Assembly: GCF_050908995.1 (NCBI RefSeq)
Contig: NC_135127.1
Span: forward strand, 12,542,001-12,606,000
Length of the DNA stretch: 64,000 bases
Source: Andrena cerasifolii
Lineage: Eukaryota > Arthropoda > Insecta > Hymenoptera > Andrenidae
Direction: 5' to 3'
A program made the translations under genes and the position numbers. The notes under the pieces were generated by a model, which made no database searches, had not been told where the DNA came from, and worked only from the letters and a program-made list of their open reading frames with translations. Every line of letters starts with the position of its first letter. Position 1 is the first letter of the stretch. Shown piece by piece: positions 52,512-64,000 of this stretch.

Positions 52512-55500
52512 ATTCCGACTGGTGAATCGCTAAAATCATTGGGGTACATCGTTTCGTTAATGCACCGCGGGAATTGAAACTCGGCCGTGGTTGCCCGCGA
52601 ACGAAACGTTAGCAGAATGTTGCACGGGAAGCTAGACCGCGCAGAATGCTATCTTGTATGCAAATACTGGCTTCATAACCGTAAAACGTCTAGTGTACAG
52701 AGTAGTCGTTTCAGTTTCGAGGGAAGCAATTCTCGGGACCGGTAAACTTGAAATATCAGCAACAGAAGAAAACGGAGTAAATTAGACATAGGAGCGTAGC
52801 GAGATAGAGAAGCCGATCTATCTGGATCAGTGATAGGCCTCGCGAGCAACAATTCCGCGATTGCGATGATAGGAAATGCGGGAGGGTCTGTCGCAGAAAC
52901 GTGCGGGCGTTGGTTCCCCTTTGGATCACTCGCATGCCAGATACCAGCTATCTAGATCGTCGGGAGATTCCTCATCCCCGAGCTCAGCGCTCAAAGTGTC
53001 CGACGCCTGCGCGAGTAACAATTCCCGGATACTTTGCATTGGTCTCCGAAAAGGGGGTGGAATGAAGATAAATATCGATGACAAGGCTAGCTATCGGTAA
53101 GAAACACGAGTACCTCGTCGCGACCCCTCGGTCGTTTCGCAGTTTTACTTAGCACCGCGAGGGCGGATTTGCACATAGCGCGTGACAAATCGCGGCGACT
53201 CATCGAGCTAAGTGGAAAGCCGAGAAATGGGGCAAAACGAGAGGAAGCTTGTCCAGAGACACTATTCCGCGACGGAATTCCATTCGACGCGGCGAATTGG
53301 ACGACGATCGAACGTCTGCACGGAAGAAGCGAGAAGGAGACGCAGGGAAACGAAGCGTTCCGGAGCTTCCATCGAGGACGACGCGTAGAGGATGCTGTAA
53401 GCAATGTAAGCGGAGTGTTCTGTCGTATCGTAGCCGAGAAGGAGCGTGTTCCGGCAGGATCTCTCGGAATTTCCTCCGTGCGGCCAGAAAAGAAGAGACG
53501 TTCGCGGAGTACTTGAATCTTCCAACAAGATTAGAGAGATTAGTTAGAGGAAAGCAACGTGGAAGTTGCTCGTAGGTTGGAAACGTGTGACCGAAGGCGA
53601 GGAAGCGAGGAGAAAAGTTCCGCTTTAACCAATCCAGATATTCGTATCGCCTGCAGATCCCTTCTTCCAGCATCCGAGAAACCGTTTACATTCTAAAGGC
53701 ACGTTAGGAAATGTATCTGAAATTCCCAGCAAAGTTCCCCGAGCGCCGTATCGAAGGAAGGCGGTAACTGTATCGAGGCGGAGGCGATAAAAAGCAAACG
53801 CCCCGTCGCGTCAAGTGTACCGGCAAAACAGAGAGAATGGGAGAAGGACGGGTAGAGGAGCCAGATGGAATAAAAAAGATTCGAGCGTACGATTCCGGGG
53901 CGGAATCGACATCGGCGCCGACGAGAAGCGTCCTTGGAGAAATGGGAACGAGACGTAAGCAAACAACGCGTCCCGTAATAGCGCCGCATTGGAATCTCTC
54001 ATTTCCAGATCTCTGGTCCAAGACTGAGGAAAAGTGGTCGGGGAAAATCGTGCGTCTGCGTGGAGGAAATCGAATCGTCCGCGTCTAAAGTAGGTACGAG
54101 AAACGTCGAGGGACCGAGGGTTTCTTCGACGGCGAATTACTTAGCAGCGGGCCGCGGCAAACAGGGATTTACCGTAACGAACGAATTACTGTAATCAGCA
54201 TCGGATTCTAATGGATAATTGGCCTCGTTACCAGGCTTGGTATTCGAACAACTCCTCCTCGCCTTTTCAGCCCCTCTTTCCGCGAAGCTTTCGGAACTCC
54301 GTGGAAAGGCTGGTAGCGGATTGGGCGGGTTTCCGTAGCGCGGAAGAAAACCGAAGAGTCTTAGTCTTCGTTAAAGGTAGGGCTTGAAATTGGACCGTAA
54401 AAGTGGAAGGAGTAGGTGGTAGATAACAGAGTCATCGTTATTCACTAGCGGAGAAGGAGGAGAAGCCGAAGAAGCTACGCGCACCTTGGTTTCGCGCTGC
54501 AACGACGCGGCGGACGATTAAATCCCTCGCGCTTAACAGGGATAACTGCCGAGGTAGCGATAAATTATTGTCGCGGTCGGACCTGATCGTGGATCGGGCG
54601 CCTCCCTTAAATAACCAAAGATTTAATGAGGTGAGCGGGATGACTTTCGGATAGGAATTCAGATAGCAAGTTAACCAAACTTTCAAACGCTGTGAATCTT
54701 TCGCAGGAATTTGCCGGGTGCCATTTTCGTTCCGTTCAAAGGATCGAGACCAACCGCGTTACGAACGTTCCGATGCGAGAACTTAACCACCGACGAGACT
54801 AGATTCAGAAGCGTTTCCCGCAATTTGTAATAGCTGTTGCGGAAGTTTAACGACCAACCGATTAAGCTGGCCAACTGCTCCTCGATCGAACACCCGTTAA
54901 CGTCCGGACTAACTTGCAGCAGTTCCCATCGAGCATCGATTTGCTACGGCGAGGGATTCTTCCCGAAGCAGAGAACACATTTTCCACGCGTTTACTCGTC
55001 CCTAGCCGCTCCCCAGACAGCCGCGTGTCATCTGGAGAGGAGCATTCCCCCGGGGCGAGGCGAAAGACGAGACAGCAAGACGAGTCCTTGTTAAAGTTCA
55101 ATTAGCCGACGCCGAACGGCAGGAGGACTCGCGTCGCGGCTGATAACGAAGGAGGGGGGCGGGATATTCCTGGGAATCAGGGGATTTTCCTTGCTAGCGA
55201 AGGCTCTTCTTCGCGGAGGATTAATCGTTCTCCCGCGGGAAGGTAACGAGCAGAAGAGGAGGCGAAAAAAATTGCCGACGAGGATGAAGGGGACTTTAGA
55301 GAATTAAAGTTCCGTTCGCCGCTGGAATTCCAGTGTTCTCTCAATAGTGGCGATTAAAAGCGGAACGAGAACGGGCCGGATAATGTCGCGAGATGAGGCC
55401 GTCCGCGATTCGAAAACGTGGAAGGGTATTCGCGAAGATACTCGCTACGGTATAAACTCGCTCGTGAAAGTGGTCCGGAGGAAAGTTCTACCGTATAACT

Positions 55501-58500
55501 ATCGGGTAATAAATTTTAAGGCCAAAGAATGGCGAAGAAGGAAGAGGAGGCGATTGTACGAATTCTATTTAGACGTAATTCGTGGCTCGAAAAAGGAACA
55601 GGCTATTCTCCAACAATGAACCGTGCTCGGCTCGGGAACGTAACGAATCGTTCTCCCTGCTTCTCGGTGAAAATCTCCAAGTTCACGGGACCCGGCGAAC
55701 CGTCGCCAGCGAATTATCATTCTGAACGGCGCTTTAATTCGCTGCGACGAGGCACCGGCTACCTCTGTTTATGAATTACCCACGGGATTTCTTTCGCCAG
55801 CGAGTCCTCCGCTCTCCACCCTCGTGCTCGCGTGCCGCGAATTCAGAGCAGCTATCCACGGAAACGTGGGGCTAGGTACCTACCTACCTACTTCGTAAAC
55901 GGTGAATGCTTTCGTCGGCTTCTTTGTTTACAGTTATTAGCGAGAGAACGGCCAGGATCGTTAAAATTCCCCGGGGGAAAGCTCGAGCTCGCTCGCATGA
56001 GACGATGCCCCGCTCGATTATTCTCCTCTCGCTTTGTTCCCCTGCGCGAGTATCGGCGTCGCGTGCAAGCGAACGTCGGATTTCGGGAGTGAACGGTGAA
56101 CCCTGGCATTAATCGCGCCCACGCGATGCAGCGACATCGATGCAATTCGCGCCCTCTTCTGCCTAATGGAATCGGGGGACCAAGTGCATCGCGGTGGCGG
56201 AGGCTGTGCAAGTGTATCGATGGTGAGACTCTGGGGGTGAAAACGAAAGGGATGGCTGCGTAAGCGAAACTCTGGAACCTCGACTCCGTGATCCAAAGAT
56301 CAAGCAAAAGTTGCACGCGTAACCAGGGCTCGTCGGATTGCCAGTGGCGACAGGGGAAGAGGGAGACAGCGAGGCTCGTTAAAGGGGTCGTTATCATCAG
56401 CTGCGATTACCGGTGGAAGTTTTGCCGAGGCGCCGATATTAATATCGGCCGAAGACCAGCCTTTCAATTAAGCAGCCGCAGTTTAATATTGCCGCGAGCA
56501 CGATTTGACCCGATTCGTAAGGCGACACACCGCGAGCTCCTCGTTACCAAGTCATTAAGGCTACCTGGAAACTTCCGAGTAAGATATCGCCGGCCTCGGC
56601 TATCAGAGATGAAAGTATTTCGCCCGGGTCGCTGGAACGGCCGATAATTTCGTCGGAATTAATGGGCTTTATCGGCTGGGCCGCGTTTTAATCGCCTCCA
56701 GGCGACTATCTCGTCCGGATGTACGTATGAAAATGTTTACGAGCCGAGTCGAGCTACCCCTCCGAGTACCAGTTAAATGCTCCAGATAATAATTACGTAC
56801 AAACGTGACCAAACGGTGGATCCGCCGAGGAGATCAACGGGACGACGTATTATATTCGCAAGGTTATGTAGTAACAGGATCAGGAAGGCTGACTTTACTA
56901 TATCAGTCCAGGGCAGAGGAAAGTTTCTAATCCTACTATAGCTGCTATAGCTGGAGTATTCGGAATTGAGTAACGCTGAGGGTCGACGGGCTCGTTACCT
57001 TGAGTAAAATGTCCTGTAAGTGCCCATAAAGCTGTAACGCGATTCAAAAGGTTACTCGTTAACGACTCGGGCAAGTATTACGATAGGGAGTCACGAAGGT
57101 CTAAGAGGGAACGCGTTATCAGTCGACTGCATCATCTTGTAATAAGTGAAGCTGTTCCGCCGCCGCTCAGCCCTGAAATCTTCTGTCGGTACATCAAAGA
57201 GGAATCGAAATTAGCCGCAGCGTTTCAGGGCTCCAATCGATACCGCTTCCACTGCATCCACCCACCCCGGCGTCCAACGTTCCCAACGATTCTCGATTAG
57301 AGAATCCCTGGGTGTAGGGCTGCGATCGGCGATTGCCGAATCGTCCGTGTTATTTGCAAATTTCCCCGAAGAACATCGGACAAAGTTGGACGCGGAGGTT
57401 CTTGAAAATTTGACAGATGATGCCATAGGGTACGTTCCTTAGACCACGAGTATGCGGAGGCGGGACCGAAATTTACATGGAGGTAACGGGGGGGAGGCGG
57501 GACCCCCATCGCTGTAACTCAACGTCACGTTTCATCGCGGTCGAACGATGATAAGGGGAACGTTTCTCATCCGCGGAGGATCTACGAGACCGGAAAGTGG
57601 CGTCTCGGAAGCCAGCAAGAGACCGCGCTGGCTCCTAGGTAATGACGGGCGTCGAAGTTTCATTGGGCTGAGTGCTCCTCGACGATGCTGAAGGAAATTT
57701 TGCGACCCCGTCCCTCTTCTCGACGTGTCGCCTTCCCCCGAATCGATCGCGTCACTCTATTTCGCTTCTAAACACACGACGGTCAACAGGATCCACGCAG
57801 GATCAGGATTTCGATGCCTGTTGGAAGAACGGGAATCTCGAGCGAACATATTCTAATTCCCATCGAGTTTGCTCAAGAGGAACTCAGAGCAAAGTTTTCT
57901 GGAATGCTGGCCGATTCGAACGATCACCGAGATTGTTTGCTCGGCAATCGCAGGAAAGTCGATGATTTCGGGCTAACGAAATTTATTTAGCCCGATGCGA
58001 GGCGTGTACGCGAAGGGTGGCGGATAAACGAGCGACGAAAGGCCGGAATACAGACGACGCGACCGAGGAGAAGAGAATCGCGCGGAAAGTCAATAGCGGC
58101 GCTGAAATAAATAAGACGTTCCCGGAGGGCGGCTGCCTCTCCTTATCTTTCACCTCTTTTTACGACGGCCAAGTTTTACTACGGAAAATACATGAGCAGC
58201 ATGGCCTGCGGGCAAATATTTGTCGAGTTATTTCACCCGAGAAGGATGCACTGGCTGGCGGATGCGAAGCGTGCGAGGCGAGAATAGAAACGGCGGACCG
58301 GGAGGTTTGGTAAATCGTGGAAATCTGCGCCGGCCGTTTTGCTTTCGAACAAAGGGGAACAATTTTTGGAACGAATCTCCTCCTTATAGAAAACCGTGCA
58401 CCATCGGTAACAAAGGTGTTCCGCAAAATCGATTCTCGATAAATTCAGCGAGGCCGAGCCCCAAATATAGACCAGTCGTGCCGAGTCGAGCCAAAAGCAA

Positions 58501-60030
58501 ACGATAGCCGAAGGGAAGCTTGCCCCTCCCGGATGCAAACGAATAAATGCAGTCGAAAGTTCTCCCCGGCGAAAGTTCCTATTTTCGCCTACATTTCCAG
58601 GACACTTTACGCCTGCCTGGAAACGGAGGAACCCAAGATTGCCAATCACAGTTGCTAGGGCATTTGTGCGCCAGGACCGCGTTTAATAATTGGAACAGTT
58701 TTGCCCCGAGCCAAATGTTGGCGTCGACCGCGCGCAAACCAGCCAAAGAGATCCAGAGTTTCTTTGTTTTTCCTTAATATCCTCCGCGCGAGTCGCCAGA
58801 CTCCGTCGATGTTCGATTGAAACCGATGGAGTTTAAAGTTGGCACGGGCTGTGTACACTCACTGTTTCACAGAGACACTATCTCGTGCTTCCATATCGCC
58901 TGGAATCCTATCTCGAGTAATGAAAAGCTTCGTGTTATCGACGTCCCTGGATCGATTATCAATCGGCCAGAGTAGCAACGTTTGGTTTCAGTTTCCAAAG
59001 CTCTCGGGAACTTCCGAAAACGGATCTTTAGAGGGGGATGATGCTGGGGATCGGGAAAATCTTCCGACCCAACTGCCAGCCTGGATCTGTTGGACGGTCA
59101 CAGGACATTCTTTCTCTGCGATCGATAGAGAAGACGAGCCTTTGAAGAGCGTCACCTTTCAGCAACGGAGCTCTTTTGCCGTGCAAAGATCGGCGAACAG
59201 GCAGGGTGGGAAACGACTGGAATGAAAAAGACCCAGCTATCGTCAAACGCTACGAGTTTGGTGTGGTTTCAATCGAACACAGTCCGCCACTGGTTCCTGG
59301 CAGGTCCCGGATATAGATATGTTCAGAGTGGATCGCTTTGCCTTCCGCTGGCTGAATTATTCTCTCCTCGCGGTATCAGCTTTCGCGTTTGGCTGCACCA
59401 CGCGTGAAGTTTAGTCTTCTGAGGATCGAATTCCGCGGTATAACGATATACCTACACGTATGAAGGATAAAGGGAAGGAAGGGCAATAAAATCCTCGACG
59501 TTTACGATAGTGCTTTCCCGCAGCTTATCGATTTCTAATCTATCAGGCCCGTCTCTGCGGTTTGAATTCACGTTCAAAGGCTGTGCAGGTACACAGGCGA
59601 GCTTGCGGATTCCCAAGTGGCTGACGTATGCCATTGTGGAGGTGAAGGAACCACGAGAAGCTAACCGTAGGACAGGAGAAGCTGGATCGACTTGTGCGGA
59701 CGCGTTTGCATGCGCCGCAATAATGGCTGAGTCACACTACTGACCTACTCTGGCAACCCATCTGGTCCCTATATTGGCGGATATTCTACTGGGGTTACAA
59801 GCGGTAGATGCCTCGCGTTGCCTCCGTACCCCTGAATAGAGGGTGTCCTTAAATCTTCGCTGGTTTCCTTCCTTTTTCGTTCTCGTGGAAACAGAGGAAG
59901 CCCGAAATGGATTCCACGGTCGAACAGCCCGGCCGCCATTAGGCACGAGAGCGTGTATTTTCGTGGAAATACGTGGCGGACCTGTGTTTGCCTAAAATTA
60001 TTCTTTTCCGCTCCATTACTCGAGCACGTA

Positions 60031-60053
60031 GGGGGGGGGGAGAGGGGAGGGGG
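60031..60053 (+). repeat. G-run cluster with quadruplex potential
   Basis: Ten G, then AGA, four G, A, and five G within 23 bp. The runs and short gaps suit G-quadruplex folding on the plus strand. No function is implied by sequence alone. Confidence 0.85.
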
Positions 60054-62372
60054 TGTTTCCCGTGAAAAGCGAGTGCAAAAGGAGGAAGCACGAGCAGGAA
60101 ACGAAACGAAAGGGGAGGAACGCTGTGTTGATTTGACAAACGACTGACAGCTGCCGAAAAAAGAGCAGGATCGAATCATCCATCAAGCTGGGTCGATGGT
60201 TCTTGAGAAAATTACGCGCTGCCGGGATCGGTCGTACAACGAGTCGTTGCGATATTCCGAAATGTCCGAGCTAATCTAGCGCGACAGAATTTTGAAAATA
60301 GCACGAGGACAGATCCTCCGGCGTTATGATTAATTAGCATCACCCTGGGAATGCACGTTCTGGTTCTTTTTTTCGCCAGCGTTCCCAAACGACCCACGAA
60401 AATAAAAGGGACCCGATGTCGCGCGCAGTTTTAATTTCTGCGGTGGCCCGATTGCCCCAGCTAAAAAATTAATGAGCTTTGAAACGCCAATACACGTGCA
60501 CACATGCGCTCACATTCGAGAGGCGGATACCTAGATTGCCCATTAACCTTTGATACCCACACGACGCGTTGGTCCTTTCGCTTTGATAACTCGTTTAACG
60601 ATCTAACCGCTCTCGTCGGCATTTATTATCTCCATTAGCGATCGCACGCGAGAATAATTACTTTGACGGTCCCAACGTACTCTCGATCCGTGAAATTAAC
60701 GCGCCCTCAGACTCCCACAGCGATCGTACTTTTATCGTGGAAGTTGAGTGTCTTTATTATCGAAGAGGGTCTTCCGAAGGGGGCGCAACAATCGCGACTC
60801 GCTCATTAGTCCAAAATTTCTCCGTCTACTTAATATTGCCGTTGATTTCGAGGAAAAGAGATGAAAGAGCTTGTTTCCGCGCGCTGCACACGCGACTCGT
60901 TTACTCTGATTGGATTCGAGGTGGACGGCGCGGCGCGGCTGCTGCGTCAAATGATAAGGGACGTCCGTCCCCGTCTCTCGAGGCCCTTTCTATGCGGAAA
61001 TCGTATTGGACCCGGCGCAAAAGTACATCAAACAAGCACGGAACGGCTGGAACGTTGCGGGCCACTCGATCATCCCACGAAACGATTTCCTTGGATCCCA
61101 TAGGAAACTGTGCAATAACACGAGCAACGTCCAGCCAGCTGTTTTTTATGGCCGTAGCATTTGGAGGCACAATAACGCCTTCAGGAAAAGTATTTGTCTC
61201 TGCGGACACAGCTCCTCCAAGCTCTCGCGCTGGGAATCGACATTCAAAAGCGGACCTGGAAAATCGATCAATCCTTTCCATGCTGAATCGCTTCTTTCAA
61301 CGACCGTCTGGGGCTGGGGGTGGTTCTATATCAGCGTAGAGTTTTCTCGGACCTGAACGGCCAAGCAAATACCTTGATTCGCTCTGTATACACGGAGGCG
61401 GAACAATTAAACTGCCCTCGAGATATACGATTTAAAGTGAAGATCCACCGACTAACTTCGTCTAACTGCGGTCCGAACTGGGAGCAGCGCAATAAATACA
61501 CGATATAATCCCGGCCGCCTGAAATGGAGCGTGCTTGAAAGCAGTGTCCAGCCGTCGTGGTCCGCAAGCTCTTTAGCGGACTGGCCCGTCTGGCTCGGAA
61601 CAATGTAGCACCTGTCATGTACCGAATATTTGTTCTGGCGACCGGAGTACACCCGTATCCGAAACTTCGTTACGTGCCGTGGATGTAGACGGTGGAACTT
61701 TCCAACTACCACGCGGCGACAGATGGGGAACCCGTACGCGGTCCAAATCCTGTCAAAATTTTTCTTCAACGTAAACGCCGTTTCCCTTGAAAGATTTTCT
61801 AGGGACAGGATCATAAACCACAGCCTGTTCTGAATAATTTCCCCGTTACAGTGCAGTACGTAGCCACCCAACTCCTATTGGGATCAATACTCAGTTCCCT
61901 GTATCGATAGGTCGAGCATTTCCTGATCTTCGTAGATCCGATTTACCTTTCTGCGAAGCCTGCTTGCTTCAAGCAACCAGGGCGATCCCTCCATTCAAGC
62001 TCCCAGCGTGGAACCTCGGACTACCGCGCGGTTAATTAGCAATTATTCCGCGGCCGCGGCTTTCCGTCCCTAATCGAGTACCAAACAGGCGATTTCGCCT
62101 CGATTCGACGCACTTAAACGCAGCCGGACGCAACTGCGGGACGATCCATTCACGAGTTATCGGGCCGCGGACCGGAAACCGCTGCCGCTGACAGATGTTG
62201 CGCGCACTCGTGCGCTGCCAGGTTCGACGAAGCGCTACCTTAGCCCCACACTTTGTAGCGTGTGGCCTCAGCACTGACACGTCGATGCCTATCATCTTAT
62301 CGCTCCGCGACTCGCATAAACGTACCTACGACAATACGACAGCGCGCGCAGTGGATCGCTATTAATGCCCTG

Positions 62373-62383
62373 CCCCCCCCCCC
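62373..62383 (+). repeat. Eleven-C homopolymer
   Basis: A run of eleven C on the plus strand, the longest C run noticed in the window. It is also a likely site of sequencing or assembly length error. Confidence 0.9.
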
Positions 62384-62871
62384 AAGAAAGCTCGACTTTT
62401 GACTACGAAAAGGTCGAGAAGCAGCCTTGGGAAGCCAACCAACCAACGGAGCCCAATCAACTCGTAAAAATATCTTTATGAGAATTTACGAGTTTCTCCA
62501 AGGGCTCGCCGTAAAAGGGATAGGCCGGCGGCGGAGGAACACTGAAAGATGTAAGAAATACGAGGTCTCTGCGGTACAGTACACGGTGTATCTCGCTTGA
62601 CAAGTAGGCGCAGTTCCACGAGTATCTCTTCATTTGTACCGTTTCTCTGTTTACTCGGTCACAAATCCAGTGGAACGTTAACGACGCAGTTACAGTAGTA
62701 GCGACCTTGCTCTGGTCAGACAGCGGAGTCTATGCGCCGAAACTGATGCAAGCTGGTACGAGGGGGATTCTGGCTTTTGGGAACATTGTTGGGCTGTCGG
62801 GCACCACACAAGCAACGGCAAAAAATTTAACATAATGGCAGACGGGGACAGCGAAGTGTTTGATACAATTA

Positions 62872-63182
62872 CGTGGGGAAAATTCCATGCGAACTCGGGC
62901 AGATTTCGTAGTAAGTTTTCGCAGATTGCTAAAACTTCAATGTCTTCTCTATAAGCACCGTAAAGCTCATCTCGATCCGTTTACTACTTCCATAGCTATA
63001 ATATATTGAAAAAAAGTTAGCACTTAACTTGAAACAGCTGTAAAATCGACATTTTTCAAAATTTCGAAAAATCCTTCGAGATACGTTTAAAAATCACTAA
63101 AAACTACAACATATTAAAATTTCAGCAATCTACGAAAACTTACTCCGAAATCTGTCCGAGTTCGCATGGAATGTCCCGTGGG
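62872..63182. mobile_element. 311-bp MITE with about 60-bp terminal inverted repeats and TA flanks
   Basis: The segments 62882-62930 and 63124-63172 are reverse complements at 46 of 49 positions (sharing ATTCCATGCGAACTCGG). Weaker similarity continues ten bases outward to the proposed tips and some 25 bases inward. Both tips stand the same distance from the strong arm and both abut TA (62870-62871 and 63183-63184), as expected for Tc1/mariner-type insertion. The AT-rich middle has no coding frame and holds a small central hairpin near 63050-63075. It is a non-autonomous miniature element; the superfamily is inferred from the TA and not from a transposase. Confidence 0.82.
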
Positions 63183-63184
63183 TA

Positions 63185-64000
63185 ACAAAATCTGCGAGGA
63201 GCTTTTGGGAGCGCGGTCGCAGGGGCCGGAGACCGGCGACGCTAAAAGCTCGAAACGTTGAAAGCGGATCGCGCGATTTCAGCCCTTGTCGGCGAGTGCA
63301 GGCCGCCCCCCGTTTAATTAAGCGAGCCATGAGGAGCTTTTATTACGAATTAGCCGTGCACGGGCCGCTTCATTGATCGCGAGAGTGGTCAATCTCGTTC
63401 ATGGACGACGGGCTCGTCCTTCCTGGACGAAAATTGCCGGCCGCAGCTTTATTCTCCGACCGTGGACGAGAATCGGTGCGCCCGAATACCTCGGCGACGA
63501 TGGAACGGCCAAGCAAAACAGAAAACGCGATTACGCGCGTCGAATGTGTGCCACAGCTGCCGGGTCATTTGCCCTTCTCCACTTTTTTAACCCTTTATTC
63601 CGTACCTCTCTCACGGTATCGCGGCGCCAGAAAATTGCACGGCAATTTCCGGATTGTGAAATCCAGTGTTTGCAAGCCATCCTTCCGCGGCCAGTGAAAG
63701 AAACACGAGCCGCTTTAACGAATTCTGGGCAAGCCTGGAGTAAAAGCATTCTGCCTGCAACCGTCAGATCCTCCATTAGAGCAGACGCATGGCGCTCTTC
63801 CCCCGATCGTTGCTTACGTTCGGGGGGAGCGAGTCCTTTGAGAAAGGAAAGGGTAGGAAAGGAGTTACAGGTTTGCTCCGTATGATGCGGAATACGCGAG
63901 GCAAGATAACAGTGCACGCTGAACCGCGAAATTTGGTCGTTAATAGAAAATAACCGGTGCGCGAGCTCTCTCATCGAGCGGGGCACAAAAGACGATGCTC
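63185..64000. other. Non-coding right edge, nothing recognised
   Basis: GC-balanced DNA after the MITE. A 170-codon plus-strand frame at 63373-63885 overlaps other frames and looks like chance. No exon or RNA gene was recognised. Confidence 0.5.

Larger units (their letters stand above)
42261..62871. other. 20 kb of non-coding DNA, no gene recognised
   Basis: CpG-rich DNA with many overlapping chance frames. The longest runs from 43390 to 42608 on the minus strand, but its 260-codon length depends on a TTG start; from its first ATG it is 164 codons. Several minus-strand frames cluster at 60901-61871. None has a recognised domain, a convincing splice context or a known homologue. The leader exon and promoter of complexin may lie here or beyond the right edge. 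Confidence 0.5.

Noticed and set aside
60737..61339. 200-codon plus-strand open frame
   Set aside because: It overlaps equally open frames on the other strand, matches no family and is within chance length.
1..64000. CRISPR arrays, operons and bacterial promoters
   Set aside because: There are no regularly spaced repeats and no co-directional gene runs. The splice-bounded exon and repeat content show that this is eukaryotic DNA.

Overview
This window is animal nuclear DNA, most likely from an insect and probably a hymenopteran. Reading frames are short and unrelated. There are no operon-like gene runs. CpG is plentiful and not depleted, GC is roughly balanced, and the sequence is broken by sharply AT-rich islands. 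The order-level guess rests on texture and on one insect-like exon, so it is inference.

One real gene piece was recognised. On the minus strand, 38308-38407 is the first coding exon of complexin (cpx), the presynaptic SNARE-binding protein. It has an acceptor with a branch-point-like motif, 45 nt of 5' UTR with an in-frame stop, an ATG in a strong context, codons for MAAFVAKQMVGSKLNAVK plus the first base of a Gly codon, and a GTGAGC donor. No later complexin exon (acidic linker, accessory and central helices, C-terminal tail) could be seen to the left. The sequence from 38307 down to position 1 is therefore best read as one intron of at least 38 kb, and everything right of 38407 as an upstream intron, leader or intergenic DNA.

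The rest is non-coding, with several repeat insertions. From left to right: an AT-rich block of unknown origin (5041-5758); an AT-rich repeat unit with four copies of a 15-bp motif and a perfect 20-bp palindrome (20630-21669); a 560-bp element with 22-bp terminal inverted repeats (25503-26062); an AT-rich block that starts with a TA|GGGG motif and carries a 30-bp-arm hairpin (41557-42260); and a 311-bp MITE with 49-bp arms that match at 46 positions and a TA on each side (62872-63182). Simple repeats, G-runs and a purine/pyrimidine mirror tract lie between them.

No tRNA, rRNA, CRISPR array, known microRNA or complete protein gene was found. Most long open frames look like chance products of stop-poor GC-rich DNA. 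The window reads as part of a large neuronal gene locus with unmapped regulatory DNA and non-autonomous transposons.
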